A DNA stretch of 14,920 bases from Ectothiorhodospiraceae bacterium (GCA_007125455.1 SLDE01000104.1:1-14920), one strand, 5' to 3'. Positions 6,119 through 14,728 are shown, numbered from the stretch's first letter. A program made the numbers and translations. The notes: a model not told the origin generated them from the letters alone.

Positions 6119-9100
6119 GTGACAAAGACGAACGAAACGACCGGCCTATATCACCCTTCCTTTGAGCGGGATAACTGCGGCTTCGGCCTGATCGCCCATA
6201 TGGACGGCGCCACCAGCCACTGGTTGGTGAGCACCGCGATCGAGGCGCTGGGGCGCATGACCCACCGTGGTGCCATCGCGGCCGACGGCAAGACCGGCGA
6301 TGGCTGTGGCCTGCTGCTGAAAAAGCCCGATAGCTTCCTGCGCGCCGTGGCCAGCGAGGCAGGTCTGACGCTGGCCGAGGACTACGCCGTCGGGGTCGTC
6401 TTTTTGCCCCGCAGCGAAGCCGAAGCGAGCTGCGCACGCGAGGTGTTGGGCAAGGAGATCGCGGCCGAGGGGCTGGCGATTGCCGGTTGGCGCGTGGTGC
6501 CCACCGACGCCAGCGCCTGTGGTGAGGCCGCCCAGGCCACCCAGCCGCAGATCGAGCAGATCTTCGTCAACCGCCCGGCGGATATGGCCGTCAGTGACTT
6601 TGAACGCCACCTGTTTATCGCCCGCCGCCGCGCCGAGAAGCAGCGCGAGGCCGCCGGGGATGAGGTCTTCTATGTGCCGACCCTCTCCGCCCAGGTGATC
6701 TCCTACAAGGGGATGGTCATGCCGGAGTTCCTTGCCCAGTTCTACCCCGATCTGGCCGATGAGCGCATGTCCTCGGCGATCGCCGTGTTCCACCAACGCT
6801 TTGCAACCAACACCCTGCCGCAGTGGCGTCTGGCCCAGCCCTTCCGCTACCTGGCACACAATGGCGAGATCAACACCGTCCGTGGCAACCGTAATTGGGC
6901 GCGTGCGCGCTCCTATACCTTTGCCACCGACAAGATCGGCAACATGGACGATGTGCGCCCGTGGGTGTCGATGGAAGGCTCCGACTCCTCCAGCCTGGAC
7001 AACATGCTGGAGGCCATGCTGGCCGGGGGGATCGACATCTTCCGCGCCATGCGCCTGCTGATCCCGCCAGCCTGGCAGAATGTCAGCGAGATGGATGCGC
7101 AGCTGCGCGCCTTCTACGAATACAACTCCATGCACATGGAGCCCTGGGACGGCCCGGCCGGGATCGTCCTGACCGACGGTCGCCACGCCGCCTGTACCCT
7201 GGATCGCAACGGCCTGCGCCCGGCGCGCTACGTGATCACCCGTCCGGATGGCGCGCAAGCCGCTGAAGGCGACTATCGCGGCTGCGTGATCACCCTGGCC
7301 TCCGAGATCGGGGTCTATGACTACGATAACGCCACCGTACTCAAGAAGGGACGCCTCAAGCCGGGCCAGATGCTGGCGGTGGATACCGAGACCGCCGAAC
7401 TGATCCTGCCCCAGGAGATCGACCAGCGCCTCAAGTCTGCCCAGCCATATAAAGACTGGATGAAGAACGCCATCCACGTCGAGTCGAAGCTGGGTGGTGC
7501 AGCCCTCTGCAGCGAACCGATGGACAAGGCATTGCTCCAGGCCTGCCAGAAGCTATTCCAGGTCAGCTTCGAAGAGCGCGATCAGGTGCTGCGCGTGCTG
7601 GCCGAGAGCGGCCAGGAGGCCATCGGATCGATGGGGGATGACGCCCCCTATCCGATCATGTCCCGCCGGGTGCGCTCGGTCTACGACAACTTCCGCCAGC
7701 AGTTCGCCCAGGTCACCAACCCGCCCATCGACCCGATCCGTGAGCAGATCGTCATGTCGCTGGAGACCCTGTTGGGCAGCGAGAAAAACCTCTTCGAAGA
7801 GACCCCAGAGCATGCCCGCCGTCTGGTGCTCGACTCGCCGGTGCTGTGTGAAGGCAAGTTCCGCCAGCTCCTCGCGCGTGATGAGGCCGACTTTGCCCAC
7901 GCGATTATCGAGTTAAACCAGCCACTGGGCAGCAACCTCAAGCAGGCGATCGAGCAGATCTGCGACCAGGCGGTCGCCGCAGTGCGCGACGGCAAGGTGA
8001 TCCTGGTGCTGTCGGATCGTAATGTCAGCGCCGAGACCATGCCGGTGCATGCCGCGCTGGCCACCGGCGCGGTACATCATCGACTGATCACCGAAGGCTT
8101 GCGCTGCAACGCCAATATCGTGGTGGAGACCGCCACCGCACGTGATCCGCACCACTTTGCGGTATTGCTGGGTTATGGTGCCACCGCGATATACCCGTAT
8201 CTGGCCTATGAGGTACTGAACGACCTGGTGCGTAGTGGTGAGATCGTCAACAAGGATACGAGCGCACTGGGCGAGAAGTATCGCGCCGGGATCAACAAGG
8301 GGCTGTTCAAGGTGATGTCCAAGATGGGGATCTCCTCGGTGGCCTCCTATCGCGGCTCGCAGCTATTTGAGATCGTCGGCCTGAACAGTGAGGTGGTGGC
8401 GCTGTGTTTCCGCGATACCACCAGCCGCATCCAGGGCGCGGACTTTGCCGATCTGGAAGAGGATGTACGTGCCCTGGTCAAGGCCGCATGGAATCCGCGC
8501 AAGCCCATCGAACAGGGGGGGCTGCTCAAGTACGTGCACGGCAGTGAGCAACATGCCTACGATCCCGATGTGATCAAGACCATCCACCAGGCAGTCAATA
8601 GCGGCAAGTGGGAGGACTACCAGGCCTTCGCCGATCTGGTCAACAAGCGCCCGGCGATGGTACTGCGCGACCTGCTCAAGCTGCGCGAGGATATCACCCC
8701 GATCCCCCTCGACGAGGTCGAGCCCGACACCGAGCTGTTCAAGCGTTTCGATACTGCGGCGATGTCCCTTGGGGCACTCTCGCCCGAGGCCCACGAGGCA
8801 TTGGCGATCGCCATGAACCGCCTGGGTGGGCGCTCCAACTCCGGTGAAGGCGGGGAAGACCCGGTCCGCTATGCGGACAAAACCCGCTTCTCCAAGATCA
8901 AGCAGATCGCCTCGGGTCGCTTCGGTGTTACCCCAGGCTACCTGGTCAATGCCGAGGTGCTGCAGATCAAGGTGGCACAGGGCGCCAAGCCTGGTGAGGG
9001 CGGCCAGTTGCCCGGTCACAAGGTCAATGACATGATCGCTCGGCTGCGTTTCACCCGTCCGGGTGTGCCGCTGATCTCGCCGCCCCCGCATCACGACATC

Positions 9101-10624
9101 TACTCCATTGAGGACCTGGCGCAGCTGATCTTCGATCTTAAGCAGGTCAATCCCGAGGCGCTGGTCTCGGTCAAGCTGGTCTCCGAGCCGGGTGTCGGCA
9201 CCATCGCCGCCGGGGTGGCCAAGGCCTATGCGGACCTGATCACCATCTCCGGCTACGACGGCGGCACCGCCGCCTCACCGATCGCCTCGGTCAAATATGC
9301 CGGTTCCCCGTGGGAGCTTGGCCTCTCCGAGGCGCATCAGGTCTTGCGTATGAACGACCTGCGCGGCAAGGTGCGGGTGCAGGCCGATGGCGGCATGAAG
9401 ACCGGTCTGGATGTGATTAAGGCCGCCATCCTCGGTGCCGAATCCTTTGGCTTCGGCACCATGCCGATGGTGGTGCTGGGTTGCAAGTTCCTGCGCATCT
9501 GTCATCTGAACAACTGCGCCACCGGTGTGGCAACGCAGAATGATGTGTTGCGTGCCAAGCATTACAAGGGCAAGCCGGAGCTGGTGGAGAGCTACTTCCG
9601 CTTTGTCGCCCGCGAGGTGCGCGAATGGATGGCCCGCCTGGGCGTGCGCAAGCTGGAGGAGTTGATCGGCCGCACCGACCTGCTGGAGATCCTGCCGGGT
9701 GATACCGCCCGCCAAGCCAAGCTGGATCTGAGCCCGATCATTGACAGCTCATTGGCTGCCAAGGACGCCCCGCAGTTCTGCATCGAGCCGCGCAATGCGC
9801 CCTTCGACGAGGCCGTGCTGGCCGAGCAGATGGTCAAGGACTGCCTACCCGCCATCGAGTCACGCAGCGGGGGGGAGTTCAGCTACTGCCTGAAAAACAT
9901 CAACCGCTCGGTGGGGGCACGCCTCTCGGGCGAGATCGCCAAGCGTTGGGACACCCTCGGCATGGCCGACGCACCGATCACCCTGCGTCTGAGCGGCACC
10001 GCCGGGCAGAGCTTCGGGGTGTGGAATGCCGGTGGGCTGCACATGTACCTCGATGGCGACGCCAACGACTATGTGGGTAAGGGCATGGCCGGTGGCAAGC
10101 TGGTGATCCGCCCGCCCCAGGGCAGCCGGTTCGCCAGCCATGAGAACGCCATTATCGGCAACACCTGCCTGTACGGGGCCACCGGCGGCAAGCTGTACGC
10201 CGCCGGGATGGCCGGTGAGCGCTTCGGGGTGCGTAACTCCGGTGCCTACGCGGTGATCGAAGGGGCCGGTGACCACTGCGCCGAATACATGACCGGCGGC
10301 GTGATCACTGTACTGGGTGCTACCGGGGTCAACTTCGGTGCAGGCATGACCGGGGGCTTCGCCTTCGTCTATGATGAGGGCAACACCTTCGATGACCGCT
10401 GTAACGGCGACGTGGATCATCACCGCATCAACACCGAAGCCACAGAGGCCCACCGCAGCTTCCTGCGCGAGCTGTTGCAGGAGTATGTGGCCGAGACCGG
10501 CTCCGAACACGGCAAACGCATCCTCGATAACTTCGAGGACAGCCTATGCAAGTTCTGGCTGGTCAAGCCCAAGGCGGCGGAGCTGGAAAACCTGCTCGAA
10601 GTCATGCTGCAACGGGCGGCGTGA
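6119..10624 (+). CDS. gltB: Glutamate synthase (NADPH), large alpha subunit
   Basis: GltB takes the amide nitrogen of glutamine and adds it to 2-oxoglutarate, making two glutamates, with electrons from GltD. The 1501-aa length is standard. The N-terminus reads DNCGFGL with C20 as the expected class II amidotransferase nucleophile, exposed after removal of a 19-residue propeptide. HNGEIN (247-252) belongs to the same domain. The FMN/synthase domain shows MSLGALSPEAHEALA (from 882) and SGYDGGTAASP (1044-1054). The 3Fe-4S ligands are C1122, C1128 and C1133 in CKFLRICHLNNC. The C-terminal part has the glycine-rich beta-helix (for example GKGMAGGKL and AEYMTGGVI). The GTG start fits the usual short propeptide but has a weak ribosome site; an ATG at 6106 is out of frame. 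All key residues are intact. Confidence 0.98.
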   Translation: MTKTNETTGLYHPSFERDNCGFGLIAHMDGATSHWLVSTAIEALGRMTHRGAIAADGKTGDGCGLLLKKPDSFLRAVASEAGLTLAEDYAVGVVFLPRSEAEASCAREVLGKEIAAEGLAIAGWRVVPTDASACGEAAQATQPQIEQIFVNRPADMAVSDFERHLFIARRRAEKQREAAGDEVFYVPTLSAQVISYKGMVMPEFLAQFYPDLADERMSSAIAVFHQRFATNTLPQWRLAQPFRYLAHNGEINTVRGNRNWARARSYTFATDKIGNMDDVRPWVSMEGSDSSSLDNMLEAMLAGGIDIFRAMRLLIPPAWQNVSEMDAQLRAFYEYNSMHMEPWDGPAGIVLTDGRHAACTLDRNGLRPARYVITRPDGAQAAEGDYRGCVITLASEIGVYDYDNATVLKKGRLKPGQMLAVDTETAELILPQEIDQRLKSAQPYKDWMKNAIHVESKLGGAALCSEPMDKALLQACQKLFQVSFEERDQVLRVLAESGQEAIGSMGDDAPYPIMSRRVRSVYDNFRQQFAQVTNPPIDPIREQIVMSLETLLGSEKNLFEETPEHARRLVLDSPVLCEGKFRQLLARDEADFAHAIIELNQPLGSNLKQAIEQICDQAVAAVRDGKVILVLSDRNVSAETMPVHAALATGAVHHRLITEGLRCNANIVVETATARDPHHFAVLLGYGATAIYPYLAYEVLNDLVRSGEIVNKDTSALGEKYRAGINKGLFKVMSKMGISSVASYRGSQLFEIVGLNSEVVALCFRDTTSRIQGADFADLEEDVRALVKAAWNPRKPIEQGGLLKYVHGSEQHAYDPDVIKTIHQAVNSGKWEDYQAFADLVNKRPAMVLRDLLKLREDITPIPLDEVEPDTELFKRFDTAAMSLGALSPEAHEALAIAMNRLGGRSNSGEGGEDPVRYADKTRFSKIKQIASGRFGVTPGYLVNAEVLQIKVAQGAKPGEGGQLPGHKVNDMIARLRFTRPGVPLISPPPHHDIYSIEDLAQLIFDLKQVNPEALVSVKLVSEPGVGTIAAGVAKAYADLITISGYDGGTAASPIASVKYAGSPWELGLSEAHQVLRMNDLRGKVRVQADGGMKTGLDVIKAAILGAESFGFGTMPMVVLGCKFLRICHLNNCATGVATQNDVLRAKHYKGKPELVESYFRFVAREVREWMARLGVRKLEELIGRTDLLEILPGDTARQAKLDLSPIIDSSLAAKDAPQFCIEPRNAPFDEAVLAEQMVKDCLPAIESRSGGEFSYCLKNINRSVGARLSGEIAKRWDTLGMADAPITLRLSGTAGQSFGVWNAGGLHMYLDGDANDYVGKGMAGGKLVIRPPQGSRFASHENAIIGNTCLYGATGGKLYAAGMAGERFGVRNSGAYAVIEGAGDHCAEYMTGGVITVLGATGVNFGAGMTGGFAFVYDEGNTFDDRCNGDVDHHRINTEATEAHRSFLRELLQEYVAETGSEHGKRILDNFEDSLCKFWLVKPKAAELENLLEVMLQRAA

Positions 10625-10774
10625 TAAATTCATTCAACGCAGAGGACGCCGAGTACGCAGAGAAAGATTATCCGGGATGGGATTGACACGTTCAGCAATG
10701 CACCACGCTGAGCATTCATTCCTCACCTGCATTTAAAACTCTGCGACCTCGGCGAACTCTGCGGTGAAAATTTA
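10625..10774. repeat. Intergenic inverted repeat A with 9-bp periodic arms
   Basis: The left arm (10633-10662) and right arm (10739-10768) are inverted copies matching at 25 of 30 positions, with AT-rich TAAATT/AATTTA at the outer ends. Each arm holds three 7-mers at a 9-base period. Left is CGCAGAG, CGCCGAG, CGCAGAG at 10638, 10647 and 10656. The right arm has their exact complements at 10739, 10748 and 10757. The 7-mers are identical between arms, while the 2-base spacers all differ. The 76-base centre contains a second nested pair, AATGCA at 10697 and TGCATT at 10728. The element fills nearly all of the 172 bases between gltB and gltD and leaves the gltD ribosome site free. No gene is seen in it. 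It has the look of a small non-autonomous mobile repeat or an RNA hairpin. Confidence 0.85.
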
Positions 10775-10796
10775 ATTAAACTGATGGTGAAGCACC

Positions 10797-12212
10797 GTGA
10801 GTCAGAAAAACGCATTACAGTTTCTGGATATCCCGCGCATCGACGCTGAGAAGAAGCCGGCCGATGTCCGTATCAAAGAGTACGCCGAGATCTACGGCGA
10901 CTTCGACAGCGAGACCGCTGGCTATCAGGCCGGGCGTTGTCTGCATTGCGGCAACCCCTACTGCGAGTGGAAGTGTCCGGTACACAACTACATCCCCAAT
11001 TGGTTGCAGCTGATCAATGAAGGCAACTGGGAGAAGGCGGTGGAGCTGTCGCACCAGACCAATTCCCTGCCAGAGATCACCGGACGGGTCTGCCCGCAGG
11101 ACCGTCTCTGTGAAGGGGCCTGTACCCTGAATGACGGGCTGGGCGCGGTTACCATCGGCACGGTTGAGCGCTACATCACCGATACCGCCTTCGCCAACAA
11201 CTGGCAGCCGGATCTCTCGCAGGTGAAGGACACCGGCAAGCGTGTCGCCGTGGTGGGTGCCGGCCCGGCCGGGCTCTCCGCCGCCGATGTGCTGGCCCGT
11301 CAGGGTGTCAAGGTGACCGTCTACGACCGCCACCCGGAGATCGGTGGCCTGCTCACCTTCGGGATCCCCGAGTTCAAGCTGGAAAAGGGGATCGTCAAGC
11401 GCCGCCGCCAGATCATGGAGGGTATGGGGATTGAGTTCGTGCTCAACACCGAGATCGGCCCCGAAGGAAAACCCTTCCAGGAACTGGCCGACGAATACGA
11501 CGCGGTGTTCCTCGGCATGGGCACCTACAACTACATGACCGGCGGCAACCCCGGTGAAGACCTGCCCGGCGTTTATGCCGCGCTGGACTTCCTGATCTCC
11601 AACGTCAACCACTGCCATGGCTACGAAAAGTCCCCAGAGGACTACATCAGCATGGAAGGCAAGAGTGTGGTGGTGCTGGGTGGTGGCGATACCGCGATGG
11701 ACTGCACCCGCACCTCGATCCGCCAGCAGGCAGCGAAGGTTAGCTGTGCCTATCGCCGTGACGAGGCCAATATGCCCGGCTCGAAGAAGGAGGTGCAGAA
11801 TGCCAAGGAAGAGGGGGTTAACTTCCTCTTCAATCGCCAGCCGGTAGCGATCGTCGGCGATGGCAAGGTAGAAGGGGTCAAGGTCGTGACCACCGCCTTG
11901 GGCGAACCCGACGAGCGTGGCCGCCGCCGCCCTGAACCTGTGCCCGGCTCCGAGGAGATCATCCCCGCCGACGTGGTGATCATCGCCTACGGCTTCCGTC
12001 CCAGCCCCGCCCCGTGGTTCGCCGACTTCGGCATCGAGCTGGACGAGCGTGGACGGGTGAAGGCCCCCGAACAGGGCCGATACAAGTTCCAGACCGGCAA
12101 CGAAAAGGTCTTCGCCGGTGGCGATATGGTGCGCGGCTCCGACCTGGTGGTCACGGCCATCTGGGAAGGCCGCGAGGCCGCTGAAGGTATCCTTGATTAT
12201 TTAAACGTATAA
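10797..12212 (+). CDS. gltD: Glutamate synthase (NADPH), small beta subunit
   Basis: GltD oxidises NADPH on FAD and passes electrons through iron-sulfur centres to GltB. The 471-aa product has normal length. The N-terminal cysteines C48, C51, C56, C60 (CLHCGNPYCEWKC) and C99, C105, C109 (CPQDRLCEGAC) fit the two 4Fe-4S sites of the family. The FAD-binding glycines are GAGPAG at 154-159, the NADPH-binding ones GGGDTA at 295-300. The FAD-domain end GGDMVRGSDLVVTAIWEGR lies at 441-459. The GTG start is supported by GGTGA at 10786-10790, six bases away; the ATG at 10784 is in another frame. It surely works with the gltB product. The 172-base gap to gltB is unusually long for this pair because repeat A lies in it. 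Confidence 0.98.
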   Translation: MSQKNALQFLDIPRIDAEKKPADVRIKEYAEIYGDFDSETAGYQAGRCLHCGNPYCEWKCPVHNYIPNWLQLINEGNWEKAVELSHQTNSLPEITGRVCPQDRLCEGACTLNDGLGAVTIGTVERYITDTAFANNWQPDLSQVKDTGKRVAVVGAGPAGLSAADVLARQGVKVTVYDRHPEIGGLLTFGIPEFKLEKGIVKRRRQIMEGMGIEFVLNTEIGPEGKPFQELADEYDAVFLGMGTYNYMTGGNPGEDLPGVYAALDFLISNVNHCHGYEKSPEDYISMEGKSVVVLGGGDTAMDCTRTSIRQQAAKVSCAYRRDEANMPGSKKEVQNAKEEGVNFLFNRQPVAIVGDGKVEGVKVVTTALGEPDERGRRRPEPVPGSEEIIPADVVIIAYGFRPSPAPWFADFGIELDERGRVKAPEQGRYKFQTGNEKVFAGGDMVRGSDLVVTAIWEGREAAEGILDYLNV

Positions 12213-12216
12213 GAAA

Positions 12217-12351
12217 TTAACCGCAAAGGACGCGAAGGACGCAAAGACAGGATATAGGTGGAGTAAGCACTAAACCGGGAGCTTGTTAGCACGTGACTGC
12301 CGGGCATCAATGCAGAAATACCTCCGCGCTCTTTGTGCCCTTTGCGGTAAA
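12217..12351. repeat. Intergenic inverted repeat B, same family as A
   Basis: The left arm has CGCAAAG, CGCGAAG and CGCAAAG at 12222, 12231 and 12240, again at a 9-base period. The right arm (12322-12348), read on the minus strand, is CGCAAAG, CACAAAG, CGCGGAG in the same register. The 27-base arms match at 20 positions and all seven differences are purine transitions, three of which would remain as G-U pairs in a stem. The 75-base centre is unrelated to that of repeat A as far as I can see by eye. The right arm ends just before the AAAGGG ribosome site of hemE, so the element lies in the mRNA leader if hemE is read from upstream. No coding signal is seen in it. Confidence 0.8.
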
Positions 12352-12359
12352 GGGTTTTT

Positions 12360-13424
12360 ATGTCTGAATTGAAAAACGATCGTTTCCTGCGTGCCCTGCT
12401 CAAGCAGCCAGTGGATTACACCCCGGTGTGGATGATGCGCCAGGCTGGGCGTTATCTGCCCGAGTACAAGGCGACTCGCGCGCGGGCTGGCAGCTTCATG
12501 GATCTGTGCAAGAATCCGGAGCTGGCCTGCGAGGTTACCATCCAGCCGCTGGAGCGTTTCCCGCTGGATGCGGCGATCCTCTTCTCCGATATCCTCACCG
12601 TGCCCGATGCGATGGGCCTGGAATTGCGCTTTGCCGAGGGTGAGGGGCCGATCTTCGACAAGCCGGTGCGCAGCGAGGCGGACGTGAAGCGCCTGCCGGT
12701 GACGGATCCCCATGCCGAGCTGCAATACGTGATGGACGCGGTGAGCACCATCCGCAAGGAACTGGACGGGCGCGTACCGCTGATCGGCTTTGCCGGCAGC
12801 CCTTGGACCCTGGCCACCTATATGGTGGAGGGCGGCACCTCCAAGGAGTACGCCTACGTGAAGGGGATGCTGTTTGATCGTCCCGACCTGATGCATCGAC
12901 TGCTGGACACCACCGCCAAGTCGGTGACCGCCTATCTCAACGCCCAGATCGAGGCCGGTGCCCAGGCGGTACAGATCTTCGATACCTGGGGCGGTAACCT
13001 GACCCCGCGTGACTACAAGGAATTCTCGCTACGATACATGCAGCAGATCCTCGATGGCCTCAAGCGTGAACACGAAGGACGCAAGATCCCGGTGATCCTC
13101 TTCACCAAGGGCGGTGGACAGTGGTTGGAAGACATGGCCGAGACCGGTGCCGATGCGCTGGGGATAGATTGGACCACCGATCTGAGTGAGGCGCGGCGTC
13201 GTGTGGGTGACAAGGTCGCCCTGCAGGGCAATATGGACCCGACCGTGCTGTATGCCTCAGCGGAGCGGATCCGTGAGGAAGTGGCAACCATCCTGGCCAG
13301 CTATGGCAAGGGCAGCGGCCATGTGTTCAACCTGGGGCACGGGATCCACCAGCACGTCAACCCTGAGCACGCCGGGGCCTTCATCGAGGCGGTGCACGAG
13401 CTGAGTCGCCCCTACCACCAGTAG
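12360..13424 (+). CDS. hemE: Uroporphyrinogen III decarboxylase
   Basis: HemE removes four carboxyl groups from uroporphyrinogen III to give coproporphyrinogen III, a cytoplasmic step of haem and chlorophyll-type tetrapyrrole synthesis that needs no cofactor. The 354-aa product is of normal length. It contains the signature RQAGRYLPEY (27-36, with R27 and R31 binding substrate carboxylates), the catalytic aspartate D77 in FSDILTVPDAMG, Y154 in WTLATYMVEGG, and H327 in NLGHGIHQHVNP. The ATG is preceded by AAAGGG at 12349-12354 at good spacing. The order gltB-gltD-hemE is conserved in Pseudomonas. Repeat B separates it from gltD, and it converges on the diguanylate cyclase gene with repeat C between them. 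Confidence 0.98.
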   Translation: MSELKNDRFLRALLKQPVDYTPVWMMRQAGRYLPEYKATRARAGSFMDLCKNPELACEVTIQPLERFPLDAAILFSDILTVPDAMGLELRFAEGEGPIFDKPVRSEADVKRLPVTDPHAELQYVMDAVSTIRKELDGRVPLIGFAGSPWTLATYMVEGGTSKEYAYVKGMLFDRPDLMHRLLDTTAKSVTAYLNAQIEAGAQAVQIFDTWGGNLTPRDYKEFSLRYMQQILDGLKREHEGRKIPVILFTKGGGQWLEDMAETGADALGIDWTTDLSEARRRVGDKVALQGNMDPTVLYASAERIREEVATILASYGKGSGHVFNLGHGIHQHVNPEHAGAFIEAVHELSRPYHQ

Positions 13425-13452
13425 CGCCTGCCAAAAAGACTGTAATGCCATA

Positions 13453-13519
13453 GTCACCGAATGCGCAGAGGAAATGGCCCCGTAGGCATCTCTGCGCACT
13501 CGCTAATCTCTGCGTTGAC
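13453..13519. repeat. Intergenic inverted repeat C, shorter and degenerate member
   Basis: CGCAGAG at 13464 and its complement CTCTGCG at 13490 form a 9-bp perfect stem (TGCGCAGAG, 13462-13470, with 13490-13498) around a 19-base loop. A second CTCTGCG lies at 13508, exactly 18 bases on, and the place between (13499-13505, CTCGCTA) is a decayed middle unit. The left side has a decayed unit CACCGAA at 13455, also in register. Outer ends read GTCA and TGAC. It lies between the convergent hemE and diguanylate cyclase genes, so it might help stop transcription from both sides, but there is no T-run on either strand. Confidence 0.65.
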
Positions 13520-13530
13520 CACGCCTCACA

Positions 13531-14652
13531 TCAATCGGCAAAGACCACCAGGTCCCGCCCGCCAGACTTGGCCTTGTAGAGCCCTTCATCCACGCGGTTG
13601 AGCAGTTCTTCCGCCGTTTCCCCGTCGCGGTGCATCGATACGCCGACGCTGGTGGTGAAGTTCACCTCGCGTGGCTCATCTTCCGAGCTGTGCACGGTAT
13701 AGTCGTGGCAGGCAGCGCGGATCTTTTCGGCCAGTGCCACCGCCTCTTCCCGTGCGCAGTCGGGCAGGATGGCCATGAACTCCTCGCCACCGTAGCGCCC
13801 TGCAACGCAGTTGCCGGTGCAGTGTTCGTTTAGCACCTGGGCAAACACCTTGAGCACGTTGTCGCCGGTATGGTGGCCATAGGTGTCGTTGATACGCTTG
13901 AACAGATCAAGATCAAAGAGCAGTAGGGCAAGCGGGCGCTCACTTTGTGCCAACTCATTCTCCAGCTTGGTTGAGAGGACGCGGCGGTTTACCAGCCCGG
14001 TGAGCGCATCGCGGGTGGCCTCGCGGTAGAGGCGCATCAGCATGTGCAGCTGGCTCATCGTCACCCACAGGGCGATAAGCCCCAGTAGTAACAGCAGCCA
14101 AAGATCGGACAGGGCGCCGAGAGTTGTCAGTGTGCCCAGCAGCAGTTTGGTGATGACAAAGTAGGCGGTGATCATCGCCACAAAGGCGAGCCCCTCCAGC
14201 AGGGTCAGCGGTACGATGGTCAGCAGTGCCATCATCAGCAGGGGCAGGAAGGCATAACCCAGCAACACCGAATGCTCCGCGCCCGCCTCTCGGAACAGCA
14301 GGTGCGAGACCATAAAAAACAGCCCAGGGATGAGAATAAACAGAAAGACCCGCATCCTGGCGGCGGTCAGGTTGTTACAGTGGGTTCCCCAGCGGGTCAG
14401 CCCGAACAGCGCGGCACTGAACAGCAGGCGCAGGGCGACAACCTTCCAGAACAGTGTGCCCTCCAGTACCAGGTAGTCGATGGGGATCCACAGCGGCGCC
14501 ATGATGGCAAACAGCAGTGCCAGGGTGCGGATGCGGATGGAGAGGTATTCCGCGCGAGAGGTGTTGAAGTCCCGTGAATGGAAGCGCGTGGTGACGATAT
14601 CCTGGGGATTGACCCGTTGCAGCATTTCAGCGAGTTTTTCACGTAGACTCAC
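13531..14652 (-). CDS. Membrane-bound GGDEF diguanylate cyclase
   Basis: The 373-aa product makes the second messenger cyclic di-GMP from two GTP. Residues 41-200 hold about five or six hydrophobic segments (roughly 41-62, 68-86, 101-120, 129-150, 153-172 and 184-200), a membrane sensor region I cannot match to a named family. The GGDEF domain follows: RDALTGLVNRR (214-224), FDLDLFKRINDTYGH (246-260), active-site GGEEF (288-292), SVGVS (335-339) and YKAKSGGRD (359-367). Metal residue D247 and the GGEEF acidic residues are present, so activity is expected. The canonical inhibitory site RxxD, five residues before GGEEF, reads TGNC (279-282) and is missing. The start is GTG with a strong GGAGGG ribosome site four bases upstream. 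It is transcribed towards hemE. The ligand it senses cannot be read from the sequence. Confidence 0.93.
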   Translation of the reverse strand: MSLREKLAEMLQRVNPQDIVTTRFHSRDFNTSRAEYLSIRIRTLALLFAIMAPLWIPIDYLVLEGTLFWKVVALRLLFSAALFGLTRWGTHCNNLTAARMRVFLFILIPGLFFMVSHLLFREAGAEHSVLLGYAFLPLLMMALLTIVPLTLLEGLAFVAMITAYFVITKLLLGTLTTLGALSDLWLLLLLGLIALWVTMSQLHMLMRLYREATRDALTGLVNRRVLSTKLENELAQSERPLALLLFDLDLFKRINDTYGHHTGDNVLKVFAQVLNEHCTGNCVAGRYGGEEFMAILPDCAREEAVALAEKIRAACHDYTVHSSEDEPREVNFTTSVGVSMHRDGETAEELLNRVDEGLYKAKSGGRDLVVFAD

Positions 14653-14711
14653 GTAGCCCTCCGGACGATAGTGGATGTGGTGTTTGATAGTGTACTCCTC
14701 CGCAAGATGGC

Positions 14712-14728
14712 AACAGCTTGGCGCTGTT
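14712..14728. other. Hairpin upstream of the diguanylate cyclase
   Basis: AACAGC at 14712-14717 and GCTGTT at 14723-14728 are a perfect 6-bp inverted repeat around TTGGC. It lies about 60-75 bases before the GTG start, either in the mRNA leader or as an operator-like site. Its role is unknown. Confidence 0.35.

Noticed and set aside
6146..7477. Long minus-strand open frame of 443 codons opposite gltB
   Set aside because: It lies wholly within a clear gltB reading frame. Its composition is that of a reverse shadow in GC-rich codons, and it shows no domain or start context.
10633..12348. CRISPR-like array from the repeated 7-mers
   Set aside because: The units are 7-mers at a 9-base period in inverted arms, with no 25-40 base direct repeats, no spacers of even length and no cas genes.
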